Below are positions 37,291-46,380 of a DNA stretch of 64,000 nt, piece after piece. Source of the stretch: Planctomycetota bacterium. GTDB lineage: Bacteria; Planctomycetota; UBA1135; GCA-002686595. The notes below the pieces were generated by a model. The model searched no databases, was not told the DNA's origin, and worked only from the letters and a program-made list of their open reading frames with translations. The first letter of the stretch is position 1. Every line of letters begins with the position of its first letter. A program made the translations under genes and the position numbers. The stretch spans positions 124,001-188,000 of the forward strand of contig JAEUHY010000045.1 of assembly GCA_016795325.1 (NCBI GenBank), in the 5' to 3' direction.

Positions 37291-39726
37291 TCAGACGTCC
37301 AGGTTGGTGACTTCGAGGGCGTAGCGCTCGATGTACTCGCGGCGCGCCTCGACCTGGTTGCTCATGAGCACGGTGAAGATCTCGTCGGCGGCGAATTCGT
37401 CGTCGAGCTTCACTTGGTAAAGGCGCCGGCGCTCGGGGTCCATGGTCGACTCCCACAGCTGCTCGGGGTTCATCTCGCCCAGACCCTTGTAGCGCTGCAC
37501 GTCCAACTCACCTTCGCTCGTCTTGCGGATCGAGCGCGCCAGTTCGAACAGGTTCGCGCACTCCACGGCCTTGCTGCCGCGCGTGACCAGCCAACGGCCG
37601 CCGTGGATCGTCAGTCCGCGGCCGTCGAGCGCCGCCAAGGCCTCGGAGACCTCGCTGGCGTAAGCGAAGCGCGCCGCGAGCACTTGCGCGTCGTCGCGCG
37701 CGACCTTGCTCTCGGGGCCGTCGAAGACCTTGAGGTCCGCGCCGAACTCGACCTTGAGCAGTTCGAGGTAATCGCCCTGCTTCTCGGCGCTCTCGAAGAA
37801 CTGATCGCGGCCGCGCACCTGCGCCCAGTGCGTGGCGACGCGCGTTCCGTCCCAGGTCGCGATCCAACGCTCGGCAGGCACGCGCGTCCACAGCGGCAAA
37901 CCGCGTTCGAGCGCGTCCTCGAGCCGGCGCAGGTCGTCGAGCACCGCCTTGAGCTCGGCGCCTTGCCAGCGTTTGTTCGCGCCGATCTCGTCGATCTGGA
38001 TCGACTCCGCGGCGAGTTCGATCAGCGTGCGCCGCAGTTCGGCGTCGCTCGCGATGTAGCGTTCGCCGCGCTTGCTCTTCACGCGGTACAGCGGCGGCTG
38101 CGCGATGTAGAGCATCCCGCTCTCGATCAGCGGACGCATGTGGCGGAAGAAGAACGTCAGCAGCAGCGTACGGATGTGCGAACCGTCGACATCGGCGTCC
38201 GTCATGATGATCGTCTTGCCGTAGCGCACCTTGGCGAGATCGAATTCATCCGCGATGCCGCAGCCCAGCGCCGAGATGATGGTCTGGATTTCGGAGTGCC
38301 CGAGCATCTTGTCGAGGCGCGCCTTCTCGACGTTCAGGATCTTGCCCTTGAGCGGCAGGATCGCCTGGTAGCGCCGGTCGCGGCCTTCCTTGGCCGAGCC
38401 ACCGGCCGAGTCACCTTCCACCAGGTAGAGCTCGCTCTCGTCCTTGTTGTCGCTCTGGCAGTCGGCGAGCTTCCCGGGCAAGTTGCCGCTCGCCAGCGCC
38501 GATTTGCGCCGCACCAGATCGCGCGCCTTGCGCGCCGCTTCGCGCGCCGCCTGCGCGCGCACAGCCTTCTGGACGAGCGCTTTGGCGACGGCGTTGTTCT
38601 CCTCGAGGTAACGCGCGAGCGCGTCGCCCACGCCCGAGTTCACCACGCCTTCGACTTCGCGGTTGCCGAGCTTGTCCTTGGTCTGACCCTCGAACTGCGG
38701 GTCGGGGACGAACACCGAGATGATCGCCGTCACACCTTCGCGGAAGTCGTCGCCCGTGAGCGCGATCTTGTCGGTGTCCTTCACGAGCTTCTCTTGCTTG
38801 GCGTACGCGTTGAGCGTGCGCGTCAGCGCGGTCTTGAAGCCCGAGAGGTGCGTGCCGCCGCCCGGCGTCTTGATGTTGTTGACGAACGTGAACACGTTCT
38901 CCTGGAACGTGTCGGTGTACTGCATGGCCACTTCGACGCCGTACTCGACACCGGGCATCTCCTCGGTCGAGAGCGTCTTGGTGAAGTGGATGACGTCGGG
39001 GTGCAGCGGCTCCTTGTTCTTGTTGATGTGCTGCACGAAGGTGCGCAGACCTTCGCTGAACGAGAACGACTCGGCGTGTCCGCTGCGTTCGTCGCGCACC
39101 TCGATCGACAGACCGCGCGAGCCCATGAGGTAGGCCGTCTCACGCAAGCGGTTGACGACGATGTCCCACTCGATCTCGGTGGTGCGGAAGATCGTGCCGT
39201 CGGGCTTGAACACGACCTGCGTGCCGCGCCGATCGGTCGTGCCCTTGATCGCCAGCGGTCCCTGCGGAATTCCGCGGTGGAAGCGCATCCAGTGTTTCTG
39301 GCCGCTCTGGAACACGCTGACTTCGAGCCACTCCGACAACGCGTTCACGCACGACACACCGACGCCGTGCAGACCACCGGAAACCTTGTAGGCGCCGTGG
39401 TCGAACTTGCCGCCCGCGTGCAACTTGGTGAGCACGAGCTCGACCGAGGAGATGCCGTACGGTTGTTTGATGGCCGTCGGAATCCCGCGGCCGTCGTCGG
39501 TGACGCTGACGGCGCCGTCCGCGCGGATCACGACCTCGACCTTCTTCGCGTGTCCGGCGAGCGCTTCGTCAACCGAGTTGTCGACCACCTCCCAGATCAA
39601 GTGGTGCAGGCCGCGCACATCGGTGTCGCCGATGTACATCGCAGGGCGCACGCGCACCGCCTCGAGCCCCTCGAGCACGGTGATCGAGTCGGCGCCGTAG
39701 GTCTGGGTTTTGAGTTCGTCGGCCAT
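37291..39726 (-). CDS. gyrB: DNA gyrase subunit B
   Basis: 811 residues, normal length. GHKL ATPase motifs (EVVDNSVDEALAG, VTDDGRGIPT, GGLHGVGVSCVNALS), the transducer, the TOPRIM motifs (LYLVEGDSAGGSAKEGRDRR, MTDADVDGSHIRTLLLTFFF) and the C-terminal YKGLGEMNPEQLWESTMDP are all present. It supplies the ATP-dependent half of gyrase. It starts 2 bp after dciA and is the last of the dnaA-dnaN-dciA-gyrB run. The ADG of the Walker-like loop and the QK-type region look standard. Confidence 0.97.
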   Translation of the reverse strand: MADELKTQTYGADSITVLEGLEAVRVRPAMYIGDTDVRGLHHLIWEVVDNSVDEALAGHAKKVEVVIRADGAVSVTDDGRGIPTAIKQPYGISSVELVLTKLHAGGKFDHGAYKVSGGLHGVGVSCVNALSEWLEVSVFQSGQKHWMRFHRGIPQGPLAIKGTTDRRGTQVVFKPDGTIFRTTEIEWDIVVNRLRETAYLMGSRGLSIEVRDERSGHAESFSFSEGLRTFVQHINKNKEPLHPDVIHFTKTLSTEEMPGVEYGVEVAMQYTDTFQENVFTFVNNIKTPGGGTHLSGFKTALTRTLNAYAKQEKLVKDTDKIALTGDDFREGVTAIISVFVPDPQFEGQTKDKLGNREVEGVVNSGVGDALARYLEENNAVAKALVQKAVRAQAAREAARKARDLVRRKSALASGNLPGKLADCQSDNKDESELYLVEGDSAGGSAKEGRDRRYQAILPLKGKILNVEKARLDKMLGHSEIQTIISALGCGIADEFDLAKVRYGKTIIMTDADVDGSHIRTLLLTFFFRHMRPLIESGMLYIAQPPLYRVKSKRGERYIASDAELRRTLIELAAESIQIDEIGANKRWQGAELKAVLDDLRRLEDALERGLPLWTRVPAERWIATWDGTRVATHWAQVRGRDQFFESAEKQGDYLELLKVEFGADLKVFDGPESKVARDDAQVLAARFAYASEVSEALAALDGRGLTIHGGRWLVTRGSKAVECANLFELARSIRKTSEGELDVQRYKGLGEMNPEQLWESTMDPERRRLYQVKLDDEFAADEIFTVLMSNQVEARREYIERYALEVTNLDV

Positions 39727-39728
39727 CT

Positions 39729-40079
39729 TCAGCGTTCCAATCGAAATTCGATGCTCTGAATACGTTCGCCGCCCAACTTGCGGTTGGCAGCTTTGCGATA
39801 GCCCTCGCCCGTGAAGGTCGAGAGCTCTTGGAGGTGGGCTGCAGAGGTCACCGCGACCTGCAACACGCCGTTGTCGAAGCGCACCGCCCGCGCGCGCTGG
39901 GCCATGGAGGGACCCACGGCGTCGCGCCAGGCCTTGAAGACACGCGCACTCGAGAATTGACGCTCGAGGCCGCTTTCGCGCAGAAATTCACCGAGCGCGT
40001 TGCGCAGGGAACCTACGCCGCCGCGCTCATCGCCCTTGCGCCGAGTGCGCTGGCTGTCCTTGCGGGCGCCGTCGGTCAC
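39729..40079 (-). CDS. dciA: DciA (DUF721) helicase-loading protein
   Basis: 116 residues from GTG 40079. After a charged N-terminus, the DUF721 core is visible: LRNALGEFLRESGLERQFSSARVF ... WRDAVGPSMAQRARAVRFDN ... VLQVAVTSAAHLQELS. DciA interacts with the replicative helicase and is ancestral to DnaC/DnaI loaders. It starts 8 bp after dnaN and ends 2 bp before gyrB, the place where recF is found in many bacteria; no recF is seen. Annotation is by domain pattern only. Confidence 0.85.
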   Translation of the reverse strand: MTDGARKDSQRTRRKGDERGGVGSLRNALGEFLRESGLERQFSSARVFKAWRDAVGPSMAQRARAVRFDNGVLQVAVTSAAHLQELSTFTGEGYRKAANRKLGGERIQSIEFRLER

Positions 40080-40087
40080 GCTGCGCT

Positions 40088-41197
40088 TCAGCCGTCCACC
40101 GTGATCGGCATCACGATGTACACGTAGTTTTCGCCGAGCAGGAACTTGCCCGGGGAGGTCTTCTCGTTGAACTCCAGACGGACGTGGCTGCTCTCGCAGT
40201 TCTTGAGTCCGTCCGCGACGTAGTCGGGGTTGAAGGCGATCTCGCACGGGGCGCCCTTGAAGTCGACGTCCATGTGCGCACGGGCGGCGCCGCGGCCAGC
40301 GGATTGTCCGGTGAGTTCGAGGCGACCGGGGGTGAGCGAGAAACGCACGGCGCGCGCCTCGTCTCCGGTCACGTTCGCCACCAGGCGAATCTTGCGTTCG
40401 AGCACTTCGGCCTCGGCCTCGCAGAAGTTGCGGCTCTCGGCCGGAATCACCGCGGAGTAGCGCGGGAAATCACCGTCGAGCAGGCGCGCGAAGACCTCGG
40501 CGTTGCGGGTGCGAATGCCGACCTGACCCTCCGCGAAGTGCAGCTTCACGGAGTCGAGCGCGTCGGACATCACGCGGCAGAACAACTGCATGCCCTTGGT
40601 GGGCACGATGCTCGGGCGCGACGGACCGCTGCGATCCTGGGTGTCGATCGGCGCATGGGCGAGCGCGAGGCGCCGGCCGTCGGTGGCGACCATGCGCAGC
40701 AAACCGTCGCCGATTTCGACCAGCACGCCGTGCATCGCGTAGCGGCCCTGCTCGCGCGCGGCCGCGAAGGCGGTGCGACCGACCAGCGACGTGAACGTGC
40801 CGGCCTGCAGCGTGAACGCTCCCTCGGCGTCGAAACGCGAGACGACCGGGAACTCCTCGGCGTCCGCGGTCACCAGTTCGCAATCGTCCTCGCCGCAGCG
40901 GATCTCACAGGTCGATCCGCGCACTTCGATCTCGACCGTCTCACCGGCGAGGTCGCGCACGAAGTCGTGGAGCACGCGCGCCGGCACGACCACCGTGCCC
41001 GGGTCGATCACCTTGATCCCCTCGTCGATGCTGTAGCGCACCGACACGTCCAAGTCCGTCCCGACCAGTTCCAGACGCTCCGCCGTGGCGACGATGCACA
41101 CGTTGGTCAGGATCGGCTTGGGGCTCTTGGAGGGGATGACGTTGTTGGCGACAGCCAGGGCTTCGCGCAGCTTTTCGCGCTCGCAGAGAACTTTCAT
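40088..41197 (-). CDS. dnaN: DNA polymerase III beta sliding clamp
   Basis: 369 residues, typical length. The three clamp domains are recognisable from MKVLCEREKLREALAVANNV, PTKGMQLFCRVMSDALDSVK and DFKGAPCEIAFNPDYVADGL to the conserved C-terminal YVYIVMPI followed by TVDG. It encircles DNA and tethers the polymerase. It lies downstream of dnaA across 608 bp and 8 bp before dciA. Confidence 0.97.
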   Translation of the reverse strand: MKVLCEREKLREALAVANNVIPSKSPKPILTNVCIVATAERLELVGTDLDVSVRYSIDEGIKVIDPGTVVVPARVLHDFVRDLAGETVEIEVRGSTCEIRCGEDDCELVTADAEEFPVVSRFDAEGAFTLQAGTFTSLVGRTAFAAAREQGRYAMHGVLVEIGDGLLRMVATDGRRLALAHAPIDTQDRSGPSRPSIVPTKGMQLFCRVMSDALDSVKLHFAEGQVGIRTRNAEVFARLLDGDFPRYSAVIPAESRNFCEAEAEVLERKIRLVANVTGDEARAVRFSLTPGRLELTGQSAGRGAARAHMDVDFKGAPCEIAFNPDYVADGLKNCESSHVRLEFNEKTSPGKFLLGENYVYIVMPITVDG

Positions 41198-41805
41198 GCG
41201 TGACGTGGATCGAGAGAGGGATCAGGAACGGGTGCGAACGTGCTCGGCCGCGGGATGCAGGACCAGCCCTCGAAGCAGGCGAGGTCGATGCGAACGCTTG
41301 GGTCCCGAAGTTCGGGGAGGATTGGGTCTGGGGAAAGACTCGTCAGAGAAGATCTTCATCATCTTAGAGAGCCCCTCTGAACGTGAAGAACTGCTGTCGT
41401 TGCGCGTGCAAGCAACGGCGGCGCAAGAGGATACGCCTTGCGGACGGACGGGGAAACAGCGCAGATCGCGGTGGATAAGCGGTGGAACGAAGGCGAGTTG
41501 TGCACGCCCGTTCACAGGGCCGCGGTGGAGGCAGGGAAAGGGTCTGGGTTGTGCACGTTTCGTGCAGGGCCCGTCCCCAAGGTTGTGCAGGTTTTCTCCG
41601 CAGGGTTGCTGACGTCTTTCCACAGGCAGGACGGCGTGCACGAGCGAAACGGAGCGCGGACGCGCGCCAGGGAACGAGCCGCGAAGCGCGGCAGGAAGCA
41701 CACCGGAGAGCATGCGAGGATCGCGGTCGTTCGACGGCGTCCGAGTGCGGCTGGACGCCTGCACACGGAGATCCGAGCGGCGCGGCGCGAGCAACGCGCC
41801 GTCCG
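41198..41805. other. Putative replication origin between dnaA and dnaN
   Basis: This 608-bp gap has no convincing gene although long arginine-rich frames cross it. It contains GTGGATAA (41471-41478, reverse of TTATCCAC, 8 of 9 to the DnaA box), CTTTCCACA (41616-41624, 7 of 9) and three copies of GTTGTGCA(C/G) at 41497, 41548 and 41582, which share the TTNTNCAC frame of DnaA boxes. A relatively A+T-richer segment runs about 41345-41400. dnaA and dnaN flank it, as at many origins. Skew was not computed. Confidence 0.45.
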
Positions 41806-43503
41806 TCAGCGCTGAAGCTGCGCGAGCAGACCTTGCACCGTGCCGCGGAAGCGCTCGTCGGCGCGCATCTGCTTGTCGATCTGCTCGACGGCGTACAGCA
41901 CGGTGGTGTGGTCGCGGCCGCCGAAGAAACCGCCCACTTCCTCGAGCGAGTGGCGCGTGATCGAGCGCGCGAGGAACATCGCGACCTGGCGCGGGAAGGC
42001 GATGGCCTTGGTGCGTCGGCGCGACTGGAGCTCGGTGACCTTGACCTGGAAGTGCGCCGTCACGACGCGCAGCACGTCGTCCATCGTCGGCTGGCCCTTG
42101 GGCTGCGTGAAGATGTCGCGCAGCAGCCGGCGGACCAGATCCGTGGTGATTTCCTGGCGGTTGAGGCCCGCGTAGCTGATCAGGCGGTTCACCGCGCCTT
42201 CGAGCTCGCGGATGTTCGAATCGATGTGTTCGGCGAGCAGTTGCGCGACCTGGTCGGGCAGTTCGTGTCCGCGCTCCTTGCTCTTGCGCTTCAAGATCGC
42301 CATGCGCGTCTCGTAGCAGGGCGTCTCGATCTCGGTGACCAGGCCCCATTTGAAGCGCGAAACCAGGCGCTCCTGCAGCGTCGGGATCTCCTTGGGCGGC
42401 GAGTCCGACGACAGGACGATCTGCTTCCCAGCGTTGTAGAGCGTGTTGAAGGTGTGGAAGAACTCCTCCTGCGTGCGCTCCTTGTTGGCGAGCAGGTGGA
42501 TGTCGTCCACGACCAGCAGGTCGACGTTGCGGTACTTGGTGCGGAACTTGTGCAGGTCCCCGTTCTCCAGCGCACTGATGAAGTGGTTGATGAACGTCTC
42601 GCAGGACAGGTACAGGATCCGCACGCCCGGCGTGCGCTCGAGCAGCGAGTAGCACAGCGACTGCAGCAGGTGCGTCTTGCCCAGGCCGACGCTGCCGTGC
42701 AGGAAGAACGGGTTGTAGGACTTGCCCGGCGATTCGGAGACGCCCACCGCCGCCGCGTACGCGAAGCGGTTGCACGGCCCGACGACGAAGTTGTCGAAGC
42801 GGTAGTTGGGGTTGAGGGTGACGTCGGAGCTCCACATCAAGCCCGACTCGGGGCCGGCGGAGTTCCAGCGCGCGCTGTCCAGCGACGGCCGGGCCGACCC
42901 GGGGTTGACCTGCACGGGGCTCGCCAGCTGCGTTTGCAGCGCGGCGGTTTGAGTCGTCCCCGCGCCCTGCGCCTCTGCGCCGGGCACCGCAGTCGGCGAA
43001 CCGGGGGCCGCCGGGTCGCTCGCCTCGCCGCTCACGTTGCGGACGCGCGCGGGCACCGTGAGCTCGGAGTCGACCACGATCTCGAGCGCGGCGGCGCGGC
43101 CGAGGACTTCTTCGATCGAGAGGTCCAGCGCTTCGCGGTAGTGCGTGCGCAGCCAGTCGGCGGCGAAGGTGTTCTGGACGGCGAGCACCAGCGTGCCGCC
43201 GGTCGAGCTGCGCAGCTCCGCGCGCCGGAACCAGGTCTCGAACTGCTCGCGGCGGATGCGCCGACGCAGCGCGCTTTGGAGTGAGCTCCAGCAGCCCTTG
43301 AGGTCGAGCGTGGCCGCGTCGGCGGCAGGACCTTCGGCGTCAGCGAGCTCGAGCGGCGCGGATCCACCGGTGCGAGGCGCGGCGACCACGAGCGCGTTCG
43401 GCGTGAGCGCCAAGTCGACCACCGACGCCGGGGCCAGTTGCCCGGGCGCCGCAGCGGCCGGCGCCGTGCCGCCGTCGCTCCATTCGATGTGGTCCGTTTG
43501 CAT
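41806..43503 (-). CDS. dnaA: Chromosomal replication initiator DnaA
   Basis: 565 residues from ATG 43503, which has GAGGAG four bases upstream (GTG 43515 would add four residues). Domain I is delayed by about 70 alanine/proline-rich residues (WSSLQSALRRRIRREQFETWF) and a long linker follows. Domain III has Walker A (LHGSVGLGKTHLLQSL), Walker B (VDLLVVDDIHLL) and sensor/arginine-finger regions; domain IV has the DNA-binding signature EEVGGFFGGRDHTTVLYAVE. The long N-terminal and linker segments make it larger than the usual 450 residues. A 479-bp leader lies upstream. Confidence 0.97.
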   Translation of the reverse strand: MQTDHIEWSDGGTAPAAAAPGQLAPASVVDLALTPNALVVAAPRTGGSAPLELADAEGPAADAATLDLKGCWSSLQSALRRRIRREQFETWFRRAELRSSTGGTLVLAVQNTFAADWLRTHYREALDLSIEEVLGRAAALEIVVDSELTVPARVRNVSGEASDPAAPGSPTAVPGAEAQGAGTTQTAALQTQLASPVQVNPGSARPSLDSARWNSAGPESGLMWSSDVTLNPNYRFDNFVVGPCNRFAYAAAVGVSESPGKSYNPFFLHGSVGLGKTHLLQSLCYSLLERTPGVRILYLSCETFINHFISALENGDLHKFRTKYRNVDLLVVDDIHLLANKERTQEEFFHTFNTLYNAGKQIVLSSDSPPKEIPTLQERLVSRFKWGLVTEIETPCYETRMAILKRKSKERGHELPDQVAQLLAEHIDSNIRELEGAVNRLISYAGLNRQEITTDLVRRLLRDIFTQPKGQPTMDDVLRVVTAHFQVKVTELQSRRRTKAIAFPRQVAMFLARSITRHSLEEVGGFFGGRDHTTVLYAVEQIDKQMRADERFRGTVQGLLAQLQR

Positions 43504-43982
43504 CTGGCTCCTCACTTCTTCGTTCGCGGGCCCGTTCCAGGCCCCCCACCCCTTCGATCCGCCCGTTGCTTGATCCGTCGATGGTCACCGCCGTCGACCT
43601 GGCCTTCGCACGCTCGCAGCGGCGTCAGCCGGCGGCGCCTCGCGCCGCGTCCGCCTTGAGCGCGGTGCGCTACGTCTCGTTGGAGGCAGCGGACCGCGCA
43701 AGGCGAATCCAGTCGCGGGGCGCACGCGCTACACCAGGTCGCAAACGGCCATCAAAAACACCCCATCTGGGGCCCAAGTGGCTGGTGTGGGGCGCGCGAG
43801 CGGGCATCGTTGGGGGCAGTGTGGCTGGGGCCTCTTGGGGCCCTCGGGAGGAGCGAACCAGGCTGCTCACGCGCGCCGGGAAGGGCGTCGAGCAGGTCGG
43901 ACCCACTCGTGCGAAAGCGGGCGCATTCCATGCGCGTCGCAGCGCGCTGTCAACACGCGACTGCGCTCTCTTGACCGCTCCC
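43504..43982. other. dnaA leader region with G-rich tracts
   Basis: This 479-bp gap between the dnaA start and the end of the cysteine desulfurase gene shows no convincing gene. It holds a run of G-tracts on the plus strand (43789-43848) and a short inverted repeat CCCC-ATCT-GGGG at 43761-43772. The dnaA promoter should be here but no clear -35/-10 pair was found. Confidence 0.5.
43789..43848 (+). promoter_or_regulatory. Possible G-quadruplex motif upstream of dnaA
   Basis: Six G-tracts on the plus strand, at 43789-43792, 43802-43804, 43812-43816, 43827-43830, 43837-43840 and 43846-43848, are separated by loops of 5 to 10 bases. This is the template strand for dnaA, transcribed from the other side. 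Loops of up to 10 exceed the strict seven-base rule, so stability is uncertain. Confidence 0.35.
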
Positions 43983-45158
43983 TCACAAACGTGCTGAGTC
44001 TCCAGAGGTTGCGTCGGTTCGCCCCAAAGTTCTCCCCAGGATATCCACAGCTTCTTGAAGCTCTCTCCACGTGGTAACGCGCCCTGCGGAGAGCCGCAGA
44101 CCCGCGCGTGCGTCGTCGTCTCCGAGTCCGAGCGCGCGCAACACGTGGCTGGGTTCGATCGATCCGCTCGCGCACGCAGAACCCGCGCTGCACTCGAGTC
44201 CTTCGAGATCGAGGCGCATCACGAGCACTTTGCCGTCTTGGCCGTGCGCGAGCACGTTGATCGTTCCAGGCAAGCGCGCAGCGTCGTCGAGCGGCGGGCC
44301 GAGCAAGGACACGCGGGCTATCTGCCGGCCTAGTTCTCCCCAAAGGTCGCGCGCGAGCTTCGAGGCGCGTGCGGCGAAGGCCTCGCGCTCGCGTACCGCG
44401 CATTCGATCGCCACGCTCGCCGCAGCGATGCCGGCCACGTTCTCCGTGCCCGGCCGCAGGCTGTTTTCCTGCTCTCCGCCGTACATCAGCGGCTCGAGCG
44501 TGACGCCATTGCGCTTGTAGAGCACGCCCACGCCGACCGGCCCGCCGACCTTGTGCGCGGAGAACGACGCGAGGTCGATGCCGCGCTCGCGCAGTCGGAG
44601 CTCGACGCGCCCGAGGGCTTGCACGCCGTCGACGTGCAGCAGCGGGCGACGGCGCGCGCGCGCGAGCAACGACGCCAGCTCGTCGAGCGGCGGACACACG
44701 CCGACCTCGTTGTTGGCGGCCATCACCGACACGAGCGCGCAGCGACCGTCCTCGAGCGCGGCGCCGAACTCCTCCACGCGCACGCGCGCTTGCGAGTCGA
44801 CGCTCGCGATCCACAGCGGACGACCTTCGCGCTCGAGCCGGCGCGCGGGGCCGAGCACCGAGGAGTGTTCGATGGCGCTCGTCGCGAGCCCTTGACCCGC
44901 GCCCGCGGCGCGCACGGCGCCGAGCAGCGCGAGGTTGTTCGACTCGGTGCCACCGGAGGTGAATACGACCTCGTCCTCGTGCACACCCAAGGCGCCCGCT
45001 GTGCGCTCGCGGGCCTCGTCCAACACCTGGCGCGCGGCCCTTCCGGAGGCGTGCAGGCTCGAGGGGTTGCCGCCCAACTGGTCGAGCACGGCCAGCAGCG
45101 CCGCGCGGGCCTCGGGCCGCAGGCCGGTCGTCGCGTTGTGGTCGAGGTAGATCCGCAT
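43983..45158 (-). CDS. nifS: Cysteine desulfurase (NifS/IscS family)
   Basis: 391 residues from ATG 45158. PLP enzyme motifs are present: YLDHNATTGLRPE, TSGGTESNNLALLGAVR, IEHSSVLGPARRL, HVDGVQALGRV, the lysine loop SFSAHKVGGPVGVG, RPGTENVAGIAAA, and the catalytic cysteine loop SAGSACASGSIEPSHVL. It donates sulfur from cysteine for Fe-S clusters and tRNA. It follows bshA after 31 bp, so sulfur and thiol metabolism are grouped. No iscU or mnmA is adjacent. Confidence 0.93.
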   Translation of the reverse strand: MRIYLDHNATTGLRPEARAALLAVLDQLGGNPSSLHASGRAARQVLDEARERTAGALGVHEDEVVFTSGGTESNNLALLGAVRAAGAGQGLATSAIEHSSVLGPARRLEREGRPLWIASVDSQARVRVEEFGAALEDGRCALVSVMAANNEVGVCPPLDELASLLARARRRPLLHVDGVQALGRVELRLRERGIDLASFSAHKVGGPVGVGVLYKRNGVTLEPLMYGGEQENSLRPGTENVAGIAAASVAIECAVREREAFAARASKLARDLWGELGRQIARVSLLGPPLDDAARLPGTINVLAHGQDGKVLVMRLDLEGLECSAGSACASGSIEPSHVLRALGLGDDDARAGLRLSAGRVTTWRELQEAVDILGRTLGRTDATSGDSARL

Positions 45159-45189
45159 GCCTTGAGGGCCAGATAGACCCCAATTCGGG

Positions 45190-46380
45190 CTAGCTGACGG
45201 GCACGGGCCGCGCCAGGACGCAACGGTACAGCGCCACGTAGCGCTCGACGATGCGCTCGCGCGCGAAACGTTCGACGGCCTGCCGGCGGGCGTTCTCGCC
45301 CATCGTGCGCGCTCGGTCGCGGTCGAACAGCAGCGCGGACAGGTTCGCGGCGAAGCCGTCCAGGTCATCGATGTCCGAGAGCAGTCCGCTCACGCCGTGC
45401 TCGACCACCTCGGCGACGCCGCCCGCGCGCGTGGCGACCACGGGCGTGCCGCACGACATCGCCTCGAGCGCCGAGAGGCCGAAGGACTCCGAGGAGCTGG
45501 TCAACACGAACACGCAGGCCGGCGCGAGGAGCTCGGGCAGCGCGTCGCGCTCGCCCAGGAAGGTCACGCGGTCGTTCAGGCCAAGCTCGCGCACCAGTTC
45601 GCGGCACGCAGGTTGGTCCGGTCCATCGCCCACGAGCACCAGATTGGCCGCGCGCCCGCCGACAGCCTTGGCGAAGGCGCGCACCAGCCAGGGCGTGCGC
45701 TTCACCGGCCGGAAGTTGCTGACGTGCACCGCGGTCGGCCCGGTGCGCAGCGAACACGGATGCCGCGAGGCGCCGGCGTTCGGCGAGAACCACTCCGTGT
45801 CGACGAAGTTGTGGATCACCTCGACGGCGCAGTGGGTCCGCGCGCTCAGGCCGAACTTCTCGGCCGTCTCGCCCGCCAGCCAGTGCGACACGGCGGTCAC
45901 CGCGTCGCTCGAGCGGATCACGAACTGCGTCAGCGGCGCGTAGGACGGGTCGTTGCCGACGAGCGTGATGTCCGTGCCGTGCAGCGTCGTCACCATGCGC
46001 GGCGCCCGCGCCGGATCGTCAGCGCGTGCGGCGGAACGCGCCAAGTAGGCCGAGACCGCGTGCGGCAACGCGTAGTGCGCGTGCAGGATGTCGAGCCCGC
46101 TGGCGCGGTGCACGTCGAGGATCGCGCTAGTGATCGCCAGGTCGTGCGGCGTCGAATGGAACAGCGGATATGGCACGCCCTGCGCGCGGTGCATCAACAC
46201 CCGTCCCGGCGACCGCGCCAGGCGCGGCGGGACCTCGTGGGAGAACAGGTGCACCTCGTGACCGACTTCGGCCAGCGAAAGGGCCAGTTCGCTGGCGACG
46301 ACGCCCGAGCCGCCATAGGTCGGGTGGCAGATGACGCCGATGCGCAGCGGGCCGTCGGGGTTCGTCGAGGGCGAAGTCAC
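45190..46380 (-). CDS. bshA: Bacillithiol glycosyltransferase BshA
   Basis: 396 residues from GTG 46380, overlapping the parA stop (GTGA). It is a GT4 enzyme with the BshA-type start IGVICHPTYGGSGVVASELA, VHLFSHEVPPRL, LHAHYALPHAVSAYLAR, TTLHGTDITLVGNDPS, VSNFRPVKR and SSSESFGLSALEAMSCG. These are diagnostic of BshA, which joins GlcNAc from UDP-GlcNAc to L-malate. The product is deacetylated by BshB and joined to cysteine by BshC, both nearby on the same strand. Confidence 0.93.
   Translation of the reverse strand: MTSPSTNPDGPLRIGVICHPTYGGSGVVASELALSLAEVGHEVHLFSHEVPPRLARSPGRVLMHRAQGVPYPLFHSTPHDLAITSAILDVHRASGLDILHAHYALPHAVSAYLARSAARADDPARAPRMVTTLHGTDITLVGNDPSYAPLTQFVIRSSDAVTAVSHWLAGETAEKFGLSARTHCAVEVIHNFVDTEWFSPNAGASRHPCSLRTGPTAVHVSNFRPVKRTPWLVRAFAKAVGGRAANLVLVGDGPDQPACRELVRELGLNDRVTFLGERDALPELLAPACVFVLTSSSESFGLSALEAMSCGTPVVATRAGGVAEVVEHGVSGLLSDIDDLDGFAANLSALLFDRDRARTMGENARRQAVERFARERIVERYVALYRCVLARPVPVS

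Noticed and set aside
37414..39759. 781-codon plus-strand frame
   Set aside because: Exact antisense of gyrB, which is certain; composition is that of a shadow frame.
44041..44049. DnaA box ATATCCACA
   Set aside because: Eight of nine match, but it is isolated inside the desulfurase coding region; not enough to place an origin there.
44068..44083. Second parS near the origin
   Set aside because: Only the CCACGTGG core matches; flanks differ at most positions, and it lies within the cysteine desulfurase gene.
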